Position numbers and translations under genes: made by a program. This document shows, one piece after another, positions 1 to 10,286 of a stretch of DNA of 64,000 bases. The DNA comes from Corylus avellana (lineage: Eukaryota; Streptophyta; Magnoliopsida; Fagales; Betulaceae). Location: the NCBI RefSeq assembly GCF_901000735.1, contig NC_081546.1, positions 26,993,527-27,057,526 of the forward strand. The letters run 5' to 3'. A model generated the notes under the pieces. That model was not told where the DNA came from, made no database searches, and saw nothing but the letters and a program-made list of their open reading frames with translations. Within the stretch, counting starts at the first letter, position 1, and every line of letters starts with the position of its first letter.

Positions 1-2
1 TA

Positions 3-1709
3 ACTAGGCAAACAAAGTTTCAACAGACTAACATGTCGAATTCACAGTTGAGTAATGGGCAAATGTTTCCCTCAATTAAAGTCTTTAGAGAAGCAATTAG
101 GGAGAACAATTTGAAGAAGGGGAAGGATATAAAGTTTTAAAAAAATTACCTAGCCAAAATGTATTGTCGTATGTAGGGATCCAGGTTGTAGGTATCGGGT
201 TTGCGGTCGTAAATGCAAGGATCAAGAGTTATTTGAATTAGATTGATACAAAACAAGCACACTTGTACAAGGTAGCACGTGAATTCGACTGTGAAATCTG
301 GATGGATTGCTGATAAACTTATTGACAAGTTTAGAGTGCAACCTAACATGCCGTTGAAGGCAATTCTTGTGGAAGTGAAAGACAAGTGGGGTGTTGATGT
401 TAATAATTGCCAATTATATAGGGCTAGAAGAATTGCAAAGGAAATGATTCAGGGCAAAGTAAAGCTGCAATACAATAAGCTTTAGGATTATTGTAAAACC
501 ATTAGACAAACGAATCGGGGTAGTTGTGTGATGATGAAGGTTGATAGATCTTTACCTGACCATCCAGCATGTTTCCAAAGGTTGTATTTCTCATTGGCTG
601 CCATGAAAAAAGGTTTTCGAGCTGGTTGTAGGCCTATCATTGGGTTGGATGGGTGCTTTTAGAAGGGACTTATAAGGAACAGCTTTTGTCGGCCATTTCG
701 AGGGATGGCAATAATAACATGTGCCCAATGACTCTTGCAGTTGTTGAGGCAGAAACCAAAGACAGTTGGATATGGTTTCTTGAGACTTTGGTCTCAAATC
801 TTGGCACCTCCCTGCACAAGGATGAACATTTATTTCTAATCGTCAAAATGTAACTATATTATAAGTTTATTATGTTTATTTCTTTTTGTTTTTCATTGTT
901 TTCATCAAAAGATAACCAAGTGTTGTTTATTATTCATTGTGGTTGTAGGGGCTACAACCAGCGTTTGACATGGTGCTTCCCGGGGGTGACCATCGGTTCT
1001 ATGTGAGGCATTTGTATGCAAACTACAGAGACGTAGGTCATCGTGGTCTTGCATTGAAAGACAAGTTATAAGCTGCGGCTACAGCATACACTGAAGCTAA
1101 ATTCCATAAGGAAATGGATGAATTGAAGCATATAAACGAGGATGCATACAACTACTTGTCAAATGTTGACCCAAGCTTATGGTCCAGGGCTTGGATCAAT
1201 ACATTCCCGAGGTGTGATCTACTTGTCAATAACCTCTGTGAGTCCTTCTATGCTTACATCCTGAATGCGCGTAACCTGCCGATCATATCCATGCTGGAGT
1301 TCATAAGGAAGAAGTTGATGAAGAGATATCAAACGAAGAAGGATGTCATCCGCACCGTGAGTGGTAGGCTATGTCTAAGGGTTGTTGCCAAATTGGACAA
1401 GTTGCTGGGCATTGCTACAGCACATATGCTGAGACTGGGTTATCCGAAGTAACCCATAATAATAAACAATATGTTGTGAATTTGTTAAGGAAAATATGTG
1501 GCTGTAGACAGTGGGACATGACGGGAATCCCTTGTGTATATGCAATGTCTGCAATTTGGTTTTTTAGTGCAAACCCCGAGGATTATGTAGATGATTGGTA
1601 TACTATTGAGATGTATAAAAAGGCCTATGATGACATTGTGTATCCAATGCCTCAAGATGACCAATGGGTGAAGACTAACTACGACCAAGTGGACCTCCCC
1701 CATAAGTAG
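3..1709 (+). pseudogene. Mutator-like element (MULE) transposase, decayed
   Basis: Remains of a MuDR-family transposase, the enzyme that cuts and pastes Mutator-like DNA transposons. Reading from the window edge, frame pieces give the usual N-terminal region (FREAIRENNLKKGKDIKF), a Cys-rich stretch (CRDPGC), then NKHTCTR and STVKSGWIADKL. Next comes the catalytic core (GLDGCF, DGNNNM, AVVEAETKDSWIWFLE), then YVRHLYANYR and WSRAWINTFPRCDLLVNNLCESF. The last part is a SWIM zinc finger (CGCRQWDMTGIPCVYA near 1497-1545). A GT-AG intron fits at 850-948 and joins RQN to GLQPAF. There are in-frame stops (138, 1069) and several frameshifts. The last SWIM ligand, normally His in CxH, is Tyr. The element is not autonomous. 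The 5' end lies outside the window. Confidence 0.9.
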
Positions 1710-2933
1710 AATACAATCTCCGAGGTCCAGAAAAGTAAGGACAAGGGGTCCAGAAGAGTCGGTTAATCAATACCGTGAGGATGATGAGATGCGGCAAATG
1801 CTGAGGGATTGGACACAATAACAGAACATGTCCACGGAATAGAACAGAGGCAGTGAATTACAACAGAGGAAGCAATAGTGCAAGACAATATGAGGTGGGT
1901 TACTACATTTTTTTTTTCCCCCTCCTGTTCATTATATATATATTGTATTATGTTAATATTTAACAAGTTTATTATCATAGGTACAAGATGATAGTGGTCT
2001 AAGTTTGCATGGTCGGACCCCAACTCCCTAGCCAACCATTGATGCTGAAATAGTAAGTGATAAACTGTTTAAATGTCATTACTCATTACAATTAGTTCAT
2101 TACATTTGATTTACCAAGTTTACATCATATTTGCAGATTTCGCAAGATACTGATGCATCTTTTAAAGGTAGAGGGAGTACTAGGGGTAGGGGTAGAGGGT
2201 AGAGGTTAGTTTCAACCTATCCCAAAAGGGTCTACTGGACTGCAAAGAGGTGGACTAAGGACTAGGGGAGGGCCTATTAGACTGCAAAGAGGTGTACAGT
2301 GGACTAGGGGATGGCCTATTGGACTGCAAAGAGGTGTACAAAGGACTAGGAGAGGGCCTACTGGATTGCAAAGAGGTGGACCAAGGACTAGGGGATGGCC
2401 TACTGGACTGCATATTAGTGGACCAAGGACTAGGGGTGGAGGTAGATGTCAGTTTCAGGGTACAGTCCACATAGTCAGATTGTATGGGCCCTCTTAACAT
2501 CAAACATCACAGTCTCAGGGCAATACTAGTGTGAACAAACTATTTATAATATTATTTCATTGTGGTGCATTTTACTTTTAGATGACACAATAAAATGTTA
2601 TTTCAATTATTTAATATTGTGAAATGTTACATAGTTTCAGGGTACTGTCAATACCGTAAGGTGGTATGGATCTTCTCATACACAGTCCGCACAATGTCAG
2701 AGGAATGCTAGTATTAATGTGAGTACTTCATACACTAAGTGTTATTTAGTTAAATTATTATACACGTCAATTTAACTTGAAGAATGATGTTAATTAAATG
2801 ATATTCTTATGTTTAAAAGAATTGATAAACTACTCCATCAATTCATTTGACACGTGGATTGGTTGGATTTTTTTGTTTAGACTGTAATAGGAGTATGAAT
2901 GAAAATAATGAAAGCTTACAAAAAATGATTAAT

Positions 2934-2968
<35 letters not shown>

Positions 2969-3400
2969 TTAAAAACTATGATGGGAAAAATGGGCGATGG
3001 GATAGGGAGGACAAGTGTCCATTACCAAATGTTGAGAAAGTTAGGTGGTTAATGTGGTAGGAGGCTGTTTGTATGATTTATGCACGTGATTACTGATGAT
3101 GTAAATATTACGATTCTATGTAATAGGGACTTTGATATTTAGTTGGAAATTTTCAGATTTAGCCGATATATGTGTGTGTGTGTGTGTGTGTGATTTTTTA
3201 ATTTTGATATTATAGTTTTTTTTTTTTTTTCCTTTTCGATTGAAATATTGCCAATTAGAAACAATAGCTGTTGTCATCCAAAGTAGCTTCACTTTCTAAA
3301 CAATAGAAAAAAGGATTGTTGACTGCATGTGGGTGCTTATGCTTTTATTCCTTTGAAATTGATGGTTGGTTAATGTGAGCCCACACTTGTCAACGCAGGA
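1710..3400. other. MULE tail and spacer with microsatellites
   Basis: Apart from the 42-bp repeat, this stretch holds a diverged second copy of the FQGTV-type segment (2637-2720), a (TA)n tract near 2938-2966, a (TG)n tract near 3170-3191 and a poly-T run near 3217-3230. I see no other coding structure. Confidence 0.6.
2163..2495 (+). repeat. 42-bp tandem repeat (5 copies) in the MULE C-terminal tail
   Basis: A 42-bp unit is repeated five times at 2232-2441 with period exactly 42, so it keeps frame. It encodes 14-residue units of the type GLQRGG-RTRG-P. It follows a Gly/Arg stretch (GRGSTRGRGRG) like the low-complexity tails of MULE transposases, and it is open from about 2208 to the stop at 2495. 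The segment after it (from about 2452) is repeated in diverged form at 2637-2720. Most likely this is the expanded tail of the upstream transposase; an independent RG-rich ORF is less likely. Confidence 0.7.
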
Positions 3401-3585
3401 ACATGGAACATCGCAACCAGATGGATCTGCTCAACCAAGGGGATCTTCTCAGCCTTCTCAACAACAGTTGGGGCGTACTACTGCATGTGCATCAGCGCAC
3501 TATTGTACAGACCGTGGAGAAGGCAATTGCAGTAATGGAGACTAACAAAAGAAAAAGGAAGAAGCCAGATTGGCAAAAATATTAG
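3401..3585 (+). other. Q/S-rich coding-like fragment, probably MULE tail
   Basis: In one frame the stretch reads EHGTSQPDGSAQPRGSSQPS with following glutamines, a composition resembling the spacer after MULE SWIM domains. In another frame a 60-residue ORF starts at 3403 and ends KKPDWQKY. No domain is recognisable. I read it as the end of the decayed transposase at 3-1709, not as a separate gene. Confidence 0.35.
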
Positions 3586-3599
3586 ACTCCAAGGAAATT

Positions 3600-4800
3600 G
3601 ATTACTATAAAGATAATTGATCATTGTGGATGTGTGTGTATATATATATATGGTTAATGTATTTATATATATGGTTAATGCTACAATTTGGTCGTTTTGA
3701 ATGTGTAATATGTATATGGGTCATGGTAGACACATTTACCTTGTCCATGCTACAATTTTGTGATTTTGGATGTGTAATATATATATATGGTTTATGTTTA
3801 GACACATTTACCTTGTGTATAAAACCATTGTAATTTATGATAGAAAATTGAACTTAATTTCCCAAAATCATTTCCTTATATCATGAATAGACTCTTAATT
3901 ACAATTGCACAGGAAAAACACCAATTACACCAGGACTAATTGTAAACACTGTTTTATAGAACATAAGCAATGCAATTCGGTTGGAATAGGTGAATGTACA
4001 AACAATTGAAACTCATCAAATTGTCATATTAGCAAATTGAAACATCTCAAACATATACCTACTAACACATAGGTTTCACACTTGAATACAACCCACTAAA
4101 TAATAGTCCTTAAACTACATAGGTTTCTCCCTCTCACGGCAACATTGCCCTACTAACAGTGCGATGACGTTTCTCCCTATCATTAACAAAACAAGACAAC
4201 AACAAAAAAACTAAGATCAAACAAGTGGCCAATAACATCCTTAAGTTTTTTTTTTATGCTATTATTTTTGCACTTTTTAGCCGCAATCTGCAACGTCAAC
4301 TTCGCTAGTTCAGTTTCAAAACCTTTCTTCGGATCAGCTATTTGGGCATCAAATTGTGACACAGGAAGCATAGCTTCTTCGTCAACTCACATAAAATAAT
4401 CACAACCACGATCACCTTCATTCTGCATATTTCATAAATGAGAATTACTAACCAATTCATAAACAGAGTGTAATATAATTCACAATGGAGTTCTTCAACG
4501 TTATTTGATTTCAGAGAGTCAAAAAGAAAAGAAGAAAAAAAAGACAACAACAAAAGGAGACCTTATGAGCTTTCAAACTATTTCTATTTCTGGAGTGTGA
4601 AACAGTTACATCTATATACATGGTTTTCCTTCAATTTTCCAATACTCTATACTATTTGATTGTAGCATTAATTTTCCAATACTCCAATGCAAGAGACCCA
4701 AAAACTTTGTCAAACAAGGCCGGCCTCAAATATTTTGGTGATGAAGATGAAACCTTTTAGAAAACGATCTAAAAGTAAAACCTCTCCGGGGCAATCAAAC
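3600..4800. other. AT-rich spacer, no confident gene
   Basis: The stretch holds short TA/TG microsatellites near 3640-3680 and 3777-3790. The minus strand has a 62-residue Lys-rich ORF (4183-4371, DPKKGFETELAKLTLQIAAKK) that could be a coiled-coil exon fragment, but I cannot place it in a family. Nothing else is supported. Confidence 0.4.
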
Positions 4801-5394
4801 TCAGGAAATTACTATCAAAAGATTATCTAGAGATTATAAATACTAGGAACACTTACAACCCTTTGCAAGACCTTGGTTCTGTAAGATCAACAAACCTACA
4901 ACTCGTTTCCTTACTCACAATCTTCTTCAACGTGATTCTCCTTTACCGGATTATTTTAATAGACTTCTCAATGAAGCACACAAAATCAAACTAACATAAA
5001 TATTCTAAGAGTAACAATTTATAGCTCACAACATATGATTGCTCTTAGATCAGCCTCTAACAAGCTTTAAGGTAGAAAATCAGTGCCTCTCTTCTATAAT
5101 GTTGTATTTATATCACATACAAAACCCTAGACCTAGGCCTACTTAAAAACACGTTTTGGGTGTAAAACGTACTGGTTGTCCGGACAGCAGCCTTCGAAGA
5201 CGATTTGGCTGCTTGTTGGAAGTGGTGTCCGGACACCCATTGCAGGGGATGAGTTACAGCTTCCCACGTCTGGACATGGGGCTTGCTGTCCGAACAGCGC
5301 CTGCAATCGGGGATGCTTGCTGGAAATAGTGTCTTGTGAATAGTTCTTCTTGATGCTTTCAAACTTCCGTTTTAATCACCGAATTAGCCAACAC
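4800..5394 (-). mobile_element. LTR-like retrotransposon remnant (minus strand)
   Basis: Read on the minus strand from about 5394, the sequence starts TGTTGGCTAATTCGG and runs through a GC-richer stretch with repeated GTCCGGAC-type motifs (5175-5300). It then has a TATA-like GATATAAATAC (around 5105-5117) followed by a U5-like AT-rich region. This order (TG start, TATA box, leader) is typical of a plant LTR. Its right end coincides with the point where homology to 58.3 kb begins, as expected for an insertion border. I did not find the other end or a clear target duplication. Confidence 0.4.
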
Positions 5395-5690
5395 AAAAAA
5401 TGCAAAAATCATTTCATATATGCGTTTCTACTATGAAAATTCCAATACCTGTGAGCTCTTTCTATTTTTTTTGGTCCTGCAGGCTTGGGCTTAGCTTGCT
5501 TCACAGGCTTCTTTTCCTCCCCGGCTCCATCAGCTGATGAAATGGAGAGTTCATGGCTGCAAATAACTTCTGTATGTCACCCACTGCATAATACAGCTTT
5601 GCCTCCAAATGTTCAAGCCTCTATACGGAACTGGAAGATGACGACGTCATTATTTGCTCGGATGCCAAGTTGTTACGAACCTAAATGTCA
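5395..5690 (-). pseudogene. Passenger fragment with PBS-like site and short ORF (copy 1)
   Basis: Closely matches 58310-58620. On the minus strand it carries a degenerate primer-binding-site-like motif (complement of gctcggatgcca, 5656-5667), then the equivalent of the MASSSFN ORF (start codon altered here), then an EEKKPVKQAKPKP-type Lys/Pro stretch in another frame. The family is not recognised. A retroelement gag start is possible because a TGGTATCAGAGC-like site precedes it. Confidence 0.45.
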
Positions 5691-5949
5691 ATGCTGCAAC
5701 CAAACTTCCTTCAAACCAATAGTTTAGAAAATAAACTTCTCTGCATAATTTTATTAGTACTAGAATAATCTTTAAATAGATTTACAATGAAATAACACCA
5801 ACTTGAAAAAAAAAAACAAAAAAATTGAAGATCTCTCAAGCGATAAATATTTAGGTAATATAATAATAACTACTTAATTGCTCAAATTTTAAGGATTTTA
5901 CCATGGTATTATCTTAGAAAAATCTAAAGAATTCCTCATCCTTACAACT

Positions 5950-6465
5950 CCCAAAGCATAACTTTAAACACCAACATTATCCAGCCAAAACAGTAATGGG
6001 ATCTGACTTCTGAGCAATAGCCAGTAAAAGCAAGAGATAATGGCGCTTGCTTGGGTGCATCTCAATTCTGCTATTGAAATTCCTCTTCATGATCTTTACC
6101 AAGAACGCTCCTGTAGAGAAGCATTCCCACAATGAAACCACCTAGAATGAACCCCACACAACACAATTCCAGCCAGCAGGGTAACATCATACTGCAGTGG
6201 AAGTAACATTGTACATGTCTATCAGCAAGAGCCAAAACCCAAGAACAGTCCAACAAAAAAAATTAATCAACAATGGTTTATATGGAACCATATTTTGGAT
6301 GCCATACTTGGATAGGTGGACTTATTTTCTGGTGATGGCTAAGAAGAAGCTAGCAAGAACCACATAAGTAGCAAGTGCCATGAATGGGATGAATAAATCA
6401 GATGCATTTATCTCATAAATTGGAGGCATGTAAAGGAATTTTGCCCCTACCATCTCGATCCGTTG
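5950..6465 (-). pseudogene. YIF1-like membrane-trafficking protein pseudogene (copy 1)
   Basis: YIF1 proteins are multi-pass membrane proteins of ER-Golgi vesicles that work with Yip1. On the minus strand, 6465-6340 reads GAKFLYMPPIYEINASDLFI and goes on with FIPFMALATYVVLASFF, the conserved entry to the YIF1 transmembrane region (family pattern IN-x-PDLYIP-MAF-TYVL). Further on, 6120-5985 reads GAFLVKIMKRNFNSR and then KRHYLLLLLAIAQ, matching the last YIF1 loop and helix. Stops and frameshifts separate the pieces, and N-terminal exons are missing. A second copy lies at 58870-59300. It sits just downstream of TNL A, as the second copy does for TNL D. Confidence 0.65.
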
Positions 6466-6469
6466 CTCT

Positions 6470-6715
6470 TATCCAATGTCCATACATTATGTTTTCCATA
6501 GAAAGAAGCATTGAAAAAGAAATAGAAAAAGAGATTACAATGGTTCAACAAATGTAATTGTGCTTTTCATAACAAATGTAAATGATTAAGGAATTAGTTG
6601 GTTAATTGAGATAGATACTACGATCCTTTTATGTTAGAACAACTAGTTTTCTCTTTGTAGTTGTTGATTGATTTAAAAGAAAAATAGAAAGAATACAGAA
6701 GAAAAGGCAAATATG

Positions 6716-6749
<34 letters not shown>

Positions 6750-7068
6750 AATTAAACCTTGAAGAGAAAGAATAATTATAGCAAAGGTTATGTTCATGTA
6801 AACTTATCCCTAAGCTATAAGGCCTCAAAAATAAAGTTTCATCCAAGAACTCATTAAGCAAAATTGTATGAATGGCCAAATCTTAATTTGCATCGGGTCT
6901 ATTCCAATCTTAGAAAAGAGCATGGCCATGATTAAGAAAAGCCTTAGCATAATACTCACACAAATAAAACAAAAGAACAGAGATATGCCCATTGACAAGT
7001 ATTTTGAGTCTCATTAAGGTGGCCATACATTTAATTGAAAATCTCAAGTCGGTTTCTTCCCACACAAT
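6470..7068. other. Spacer downstream of TNL A, no gene seen
   Basis: AT-rich sequence with a long poly-A run near 6716-6746. No exon-like stretch could be recognised on either strand. It lies 3' of TNL A and may hold its 3' UTR and terminator region. Confidence 0.5.
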
Positions 7069-7311
7069 TTAATTATGTTCATAGTCTTCAGAGATATGTG
7101 CTTCCTCTTCATCGTCATCTTCATCTTCTACATCGGAGGTATAGGCAATAACAGCAGAGAGAGCAATTCTTGTGAACTCACCATCCAAATCTACATGCTC
7201 GTTATCTATTTCACATGAATAACTATATATATCCTCTTTAAGATGGTTGAACCAATATGGAATTTCATTTCCTGGAAACATACAGCCAAATTTATGGTCC
7301 TTAGGATGTCC
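7069..7311 (-). pseudogene. TNL A exon 5: C-JID post-LRR domain
   Basis: The acceptor CAG precedes GGACATCC at 7311. The exon reads MFPGNEIPYWFNHLKE, the conserved start of the C-JID (post-LRR) domain, which helps recognise ligand in TNLs such as ROQ1 and RPP1. It then has an acidic run (DVEDEDDDEEE) and a stop at 7069, about 80 residues, shorter than usual. The acidic run aligns in position with the expanded acidic repeat in TNL D exon 5. Confidence 0.75.
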
Positions 7312-7359
7312 CTGTTACACGGATATGACAAATTTTCAATGAATGTGAAAGAGAGGTAC

Positions 7360-9053
7360 CTTTCTCATTAAACAAATTTCCAGATCATCCAATATATTTT
7401 CACACAGTTTATGGCAATCAGACAAGTCGATCCATTCAAGCTTTGGTAGATCATATATTTTAAATTGAAATGTTTCCAATGACATACATCCATTCGCATA
7501 TACTCGCTCTATACTTGGTGGAAGTTATGGAATTTCTTCAAGTTGCTTGCAATCATTCAAGAAAAGCCGCTGCAATCCAACAAATCTATTGAACCAGTAG
7601 GAAGGCTAACAATAGCACTACTTGTTAGATCTAGATCTCTCAAACTGAAAGGGCAATATGATTCTGTTACGACACTATCTCCAAGACTCGATGACTATAG
7701 TGCCGGAAACACGGTTCCAACTCCCACAGGCTCTTGTGTGTCCCATGTATTAAACAATTGAGATCTTCTAGTTTCTTCTAAAAGTATTGCCAATGACACG
7801 CAACCCCAAGCATCCACTTTGATTACATTTGGTGGAAGTCTTAGGATTTCTCGAAGTTGCTCGCACTTTCTCAAATTAAGGGTCTCCAACCCAACAAATC
7901 TTCTAATGTGTAGAGGAATGGTAACAATATCACTCCTTGACAGATCTAAACTGAAAGAATTGTATTTTCGATGATGTATTTCTGCAATATACATGGCTAT
8001 ATATACACAACTTGTGTGTGACTTTACAAGGGAATGGCAATGAATGATAAATTTCCTTATATAACTGATTGACTATTTTCCTTCAACAACCAAATTGTCT
8101 TTACTGTTTGATTATCCTTTCCTTGTATAGTTGTCTTCCAGTATGGTAGGAGTATGGTAGGAATTGATATTTGTGGATCCTTCCTTATTGTAGCTTGATG
8201 TCACTGCAGTCATGGGATGATATCCATGATCTTCGGCAAACTTAGTGTTGTCTTGTTCTGGATGAAAAGTTGCATCTTGATGAGGTGTAATCTTGTCGAC
8301 AGGTGGAGATGGGTTAACATAAACAATTCAACGTGGATCCACAATCAAATGTCCTGAAGAAATTTGATTATGATAGGGCACAATTATCAAGAAACAACAT
8401 TTGAAGTTTCGGAAATAATATTGATGAACAACCATCACTAGAGTCTCTTGTTTTCGTCGAAGGTGACAATTGGAATAATTTTGACCCTGATGAAGTTTCA
8501 GATTCATCTGTGGATACAATAATGGGCATGGATTGTCTGTTATCCTCCACCTTGTTTAGAAACTTAATAACTTTTGAACAACACATGAGAAAAAGAATCT
8601 CCAAATGTTGCAACCGATGAATGTTGTATACTTGTATGGAAGATTCATAAGGTTTTTGCAACCAGATAGATATAATTTTTTAATCCTAATGAGGTACCCA
8701 ATGGACGAAGGCAAATCTTCAATACCACTATGCGAACATTCCAAAAACTCTAAACATTCCATTTGACACTTAATTTCAGGAAAGTTCTTAAGCCTTGAGC
8801 AACATAAAAAGGAAAGAGATTTGAGAGATCTCAACTTGAGGCTTCTTGGAAATATTCTAAGGTTAGAGCAGAATGCAACACTCAAATGAACAAGCTTCTC
8901 AAGGGACCCAACAGAACTATGAACTTCAACTAAACCTTCACGATGCTCTAGATTTAATTTTTCTAAATTTGGGATTCTTGAAACATCAGAAATTTTCTCT
9001 AGGAACTCACAATTAGAAAAATCCAGGGTTGTCATGTTTTCAAAATTCCACAA
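7360..9053 (-). pseudogene. TNL A exon 4: leucine-rich repeats
   Basis: Encodes degenerate plant LRRs: LDFSNCEFLEKISDVSRI, LVEVHSSVGSLEKLVHLSV, LKNFPEIKCQMECLEFL, IEDLPSSIGYLIRIKKLYLSGCKNL, then in another frame LQHLEILFLMCCSKVIKF. After a 368-bp solo LTR it resumes with LDLSRSDIVTIPLHIRRFVGL. A frameshift lies near 8640, a stop follows CALS near 8370 and another frameshift lies near 7560. The donor is at 7360 (GAAAG/GTACC). No AG lies within about 50 nt upstream of the exon on the minus strand, whereas TNL D has ACAG there, so the splice acceptor looks destroyed. Confidence 0.85.
7952..8319 (-). mobile_element. Solo LTR in TNL A LRR exon (368 bp, TSD TAAAC)
   Basis: The insertion starts TGTTAAC and ends TTTCA on the minus strand, so it has TG...CA ends. 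It is flanked by perfect 5-bp repeats taaac at 7947-7951 and 8320-8324. A TATA-like TATATATAGCC near 8000 supports minus orientation. TNL D has no such insertion at the same LRR position and gives the empty-site sequence. The identical insertion is present in TNL B. Confidence 0.85.
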
Positions 9054-9132
9054 TAAAAAGAAGAAATATATTAGTTCAAAAGAAGTTTACAATAGAACTT
9101 AAAGGAATAAATATTAAAAATAATTGTTCTAC

Positions 9133-9405
9133 CTGGACTCCTGTCAATGTCTTGAGGTGACTATAAGGCATTCTTAAAACAATAAAGTTATTTCCATGAA
9201 AATTGGATGGCAAAGATTCTCTAGGATATTCAGACCAATCAAGTAATCTTAAAGTATTAGACAGAAAATTAGGCTCTTTAGAAAAATATACATTACGACT
9301 TATAAGCACTCTGAACCTATTCATCTTTTTGAATGCTTTGGAACTCAAGTGTATCAAGTCTTGTTTAGGCAAATCTATTAATATGCCCTCAACTTTATTT
9401 GTTCC
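9133..9405 (-). pseudogene. TNL A exon 3
   Basis: Bounded by ctag/GGAAC (acceptor, 9405) and GTCCAG/GTAGA (donor, 9133). Reads GILIDLPKQDLIHLSSKAF, FRVLISRNVYFSKEP, LRLLDWSEYPRESLPSNF and LRMPYSHLKTLTGVQ, the first LRR exon typical of TNLs. It is open throughout and is preceded by a roughly 870-bp intron (9406-10286). Confidence 0.85.
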
Positions 9406-10286
9406 CTAGCAAGAAAATGTATAGTTAAGTGTATTGGAAAAAAAGTAACATAAAGTTCTCCATATTTAAACAATTACGAGAACTATAATTTTTGTCTTGC
9501 TACAATATATTTATTGTCTTCGTAGATCGCTTCTTCTCTCTTTAGATTTTCAAAATGAGTAATTTATTTTTATTATTGGAATGTCCTATAGTGACCGACT
9601 CACATTTTCAAAATTAATTTATCTTTTTATATATATATTTACATATTACCCTTACTTGTTCTTAAAAGAAAAAGGCAAGATACTCATAAAAACTGTGCAC
9701 ATCTTTGAAATAATAAAAGTAATTACCAATGATGATTTTATTTACTCTTCTTAATTAAAATCATTCTATTTATTCAGCTCTTTCGTAATATTATTGTCAA
9801 ATTTTTTATTAGTTGTTGTAAAATGAATAAGAAATTATTGAGAGTAACTACCCTTTTGGTGAAATTTTGAGAAGTGTTTGGGGTTTTAAATGAGTTTTAA
9901 AAAATGAAAAAAAAAATTGGTTTAATAAAATGGTTCAAAAACGACTTAAACAAAATTTTTATTATGTAAAAAGAGGTTGTGATAAATTAACTATCCTGTT
10001 ATTTGAAAACCATTTTACGAATGGTTTAACGAAAAACAAGCAATTAATTAAACAGTCATACTCTATTGTAATTATGGTATAATTTAAATTTGGTTTTGAA
10101 ATTAAATTCACTCTACTCATTCAATTCTTTTATGTGGCATTTATGTATCCACGTACATATATTTTCATGCAACTTTTCACGCTTTTTTTATACAAAAAAA
10201 TTAAAGTCAATATTTTCCTAGTAGCTTAACTTATGAAAAAAGAAAACAAATCTAAAATTATAATGGATTTTTAACATAAGTCTTAC
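9406..10286 (-). other. TNL A intron 2
   Basis: AT-rich intron between the NB-ARC and first LRR exons, with GT at 10286 and AG at 9406. It is nearly identical to TNL B 21017-21899. Parts are recognisable in TNL C (42012-43480, 49013-49190) and upstream of TNL D (62300-63180), which is how the rearrangement in C can be read. No genes inside. Confidence 0.75.

Noticed and set aside
2255..2503. Pro/Ser-rich extensin-like ORF on the minus strand
   Set aside because: It is the antisense reading of the 42-bp repeat; the plus frame fits the MULE tail.
4183..4371. Lys-rich minus ORF as a gene
   Set aside because: No start context, family or exon borders; left only as a note on the spacer.
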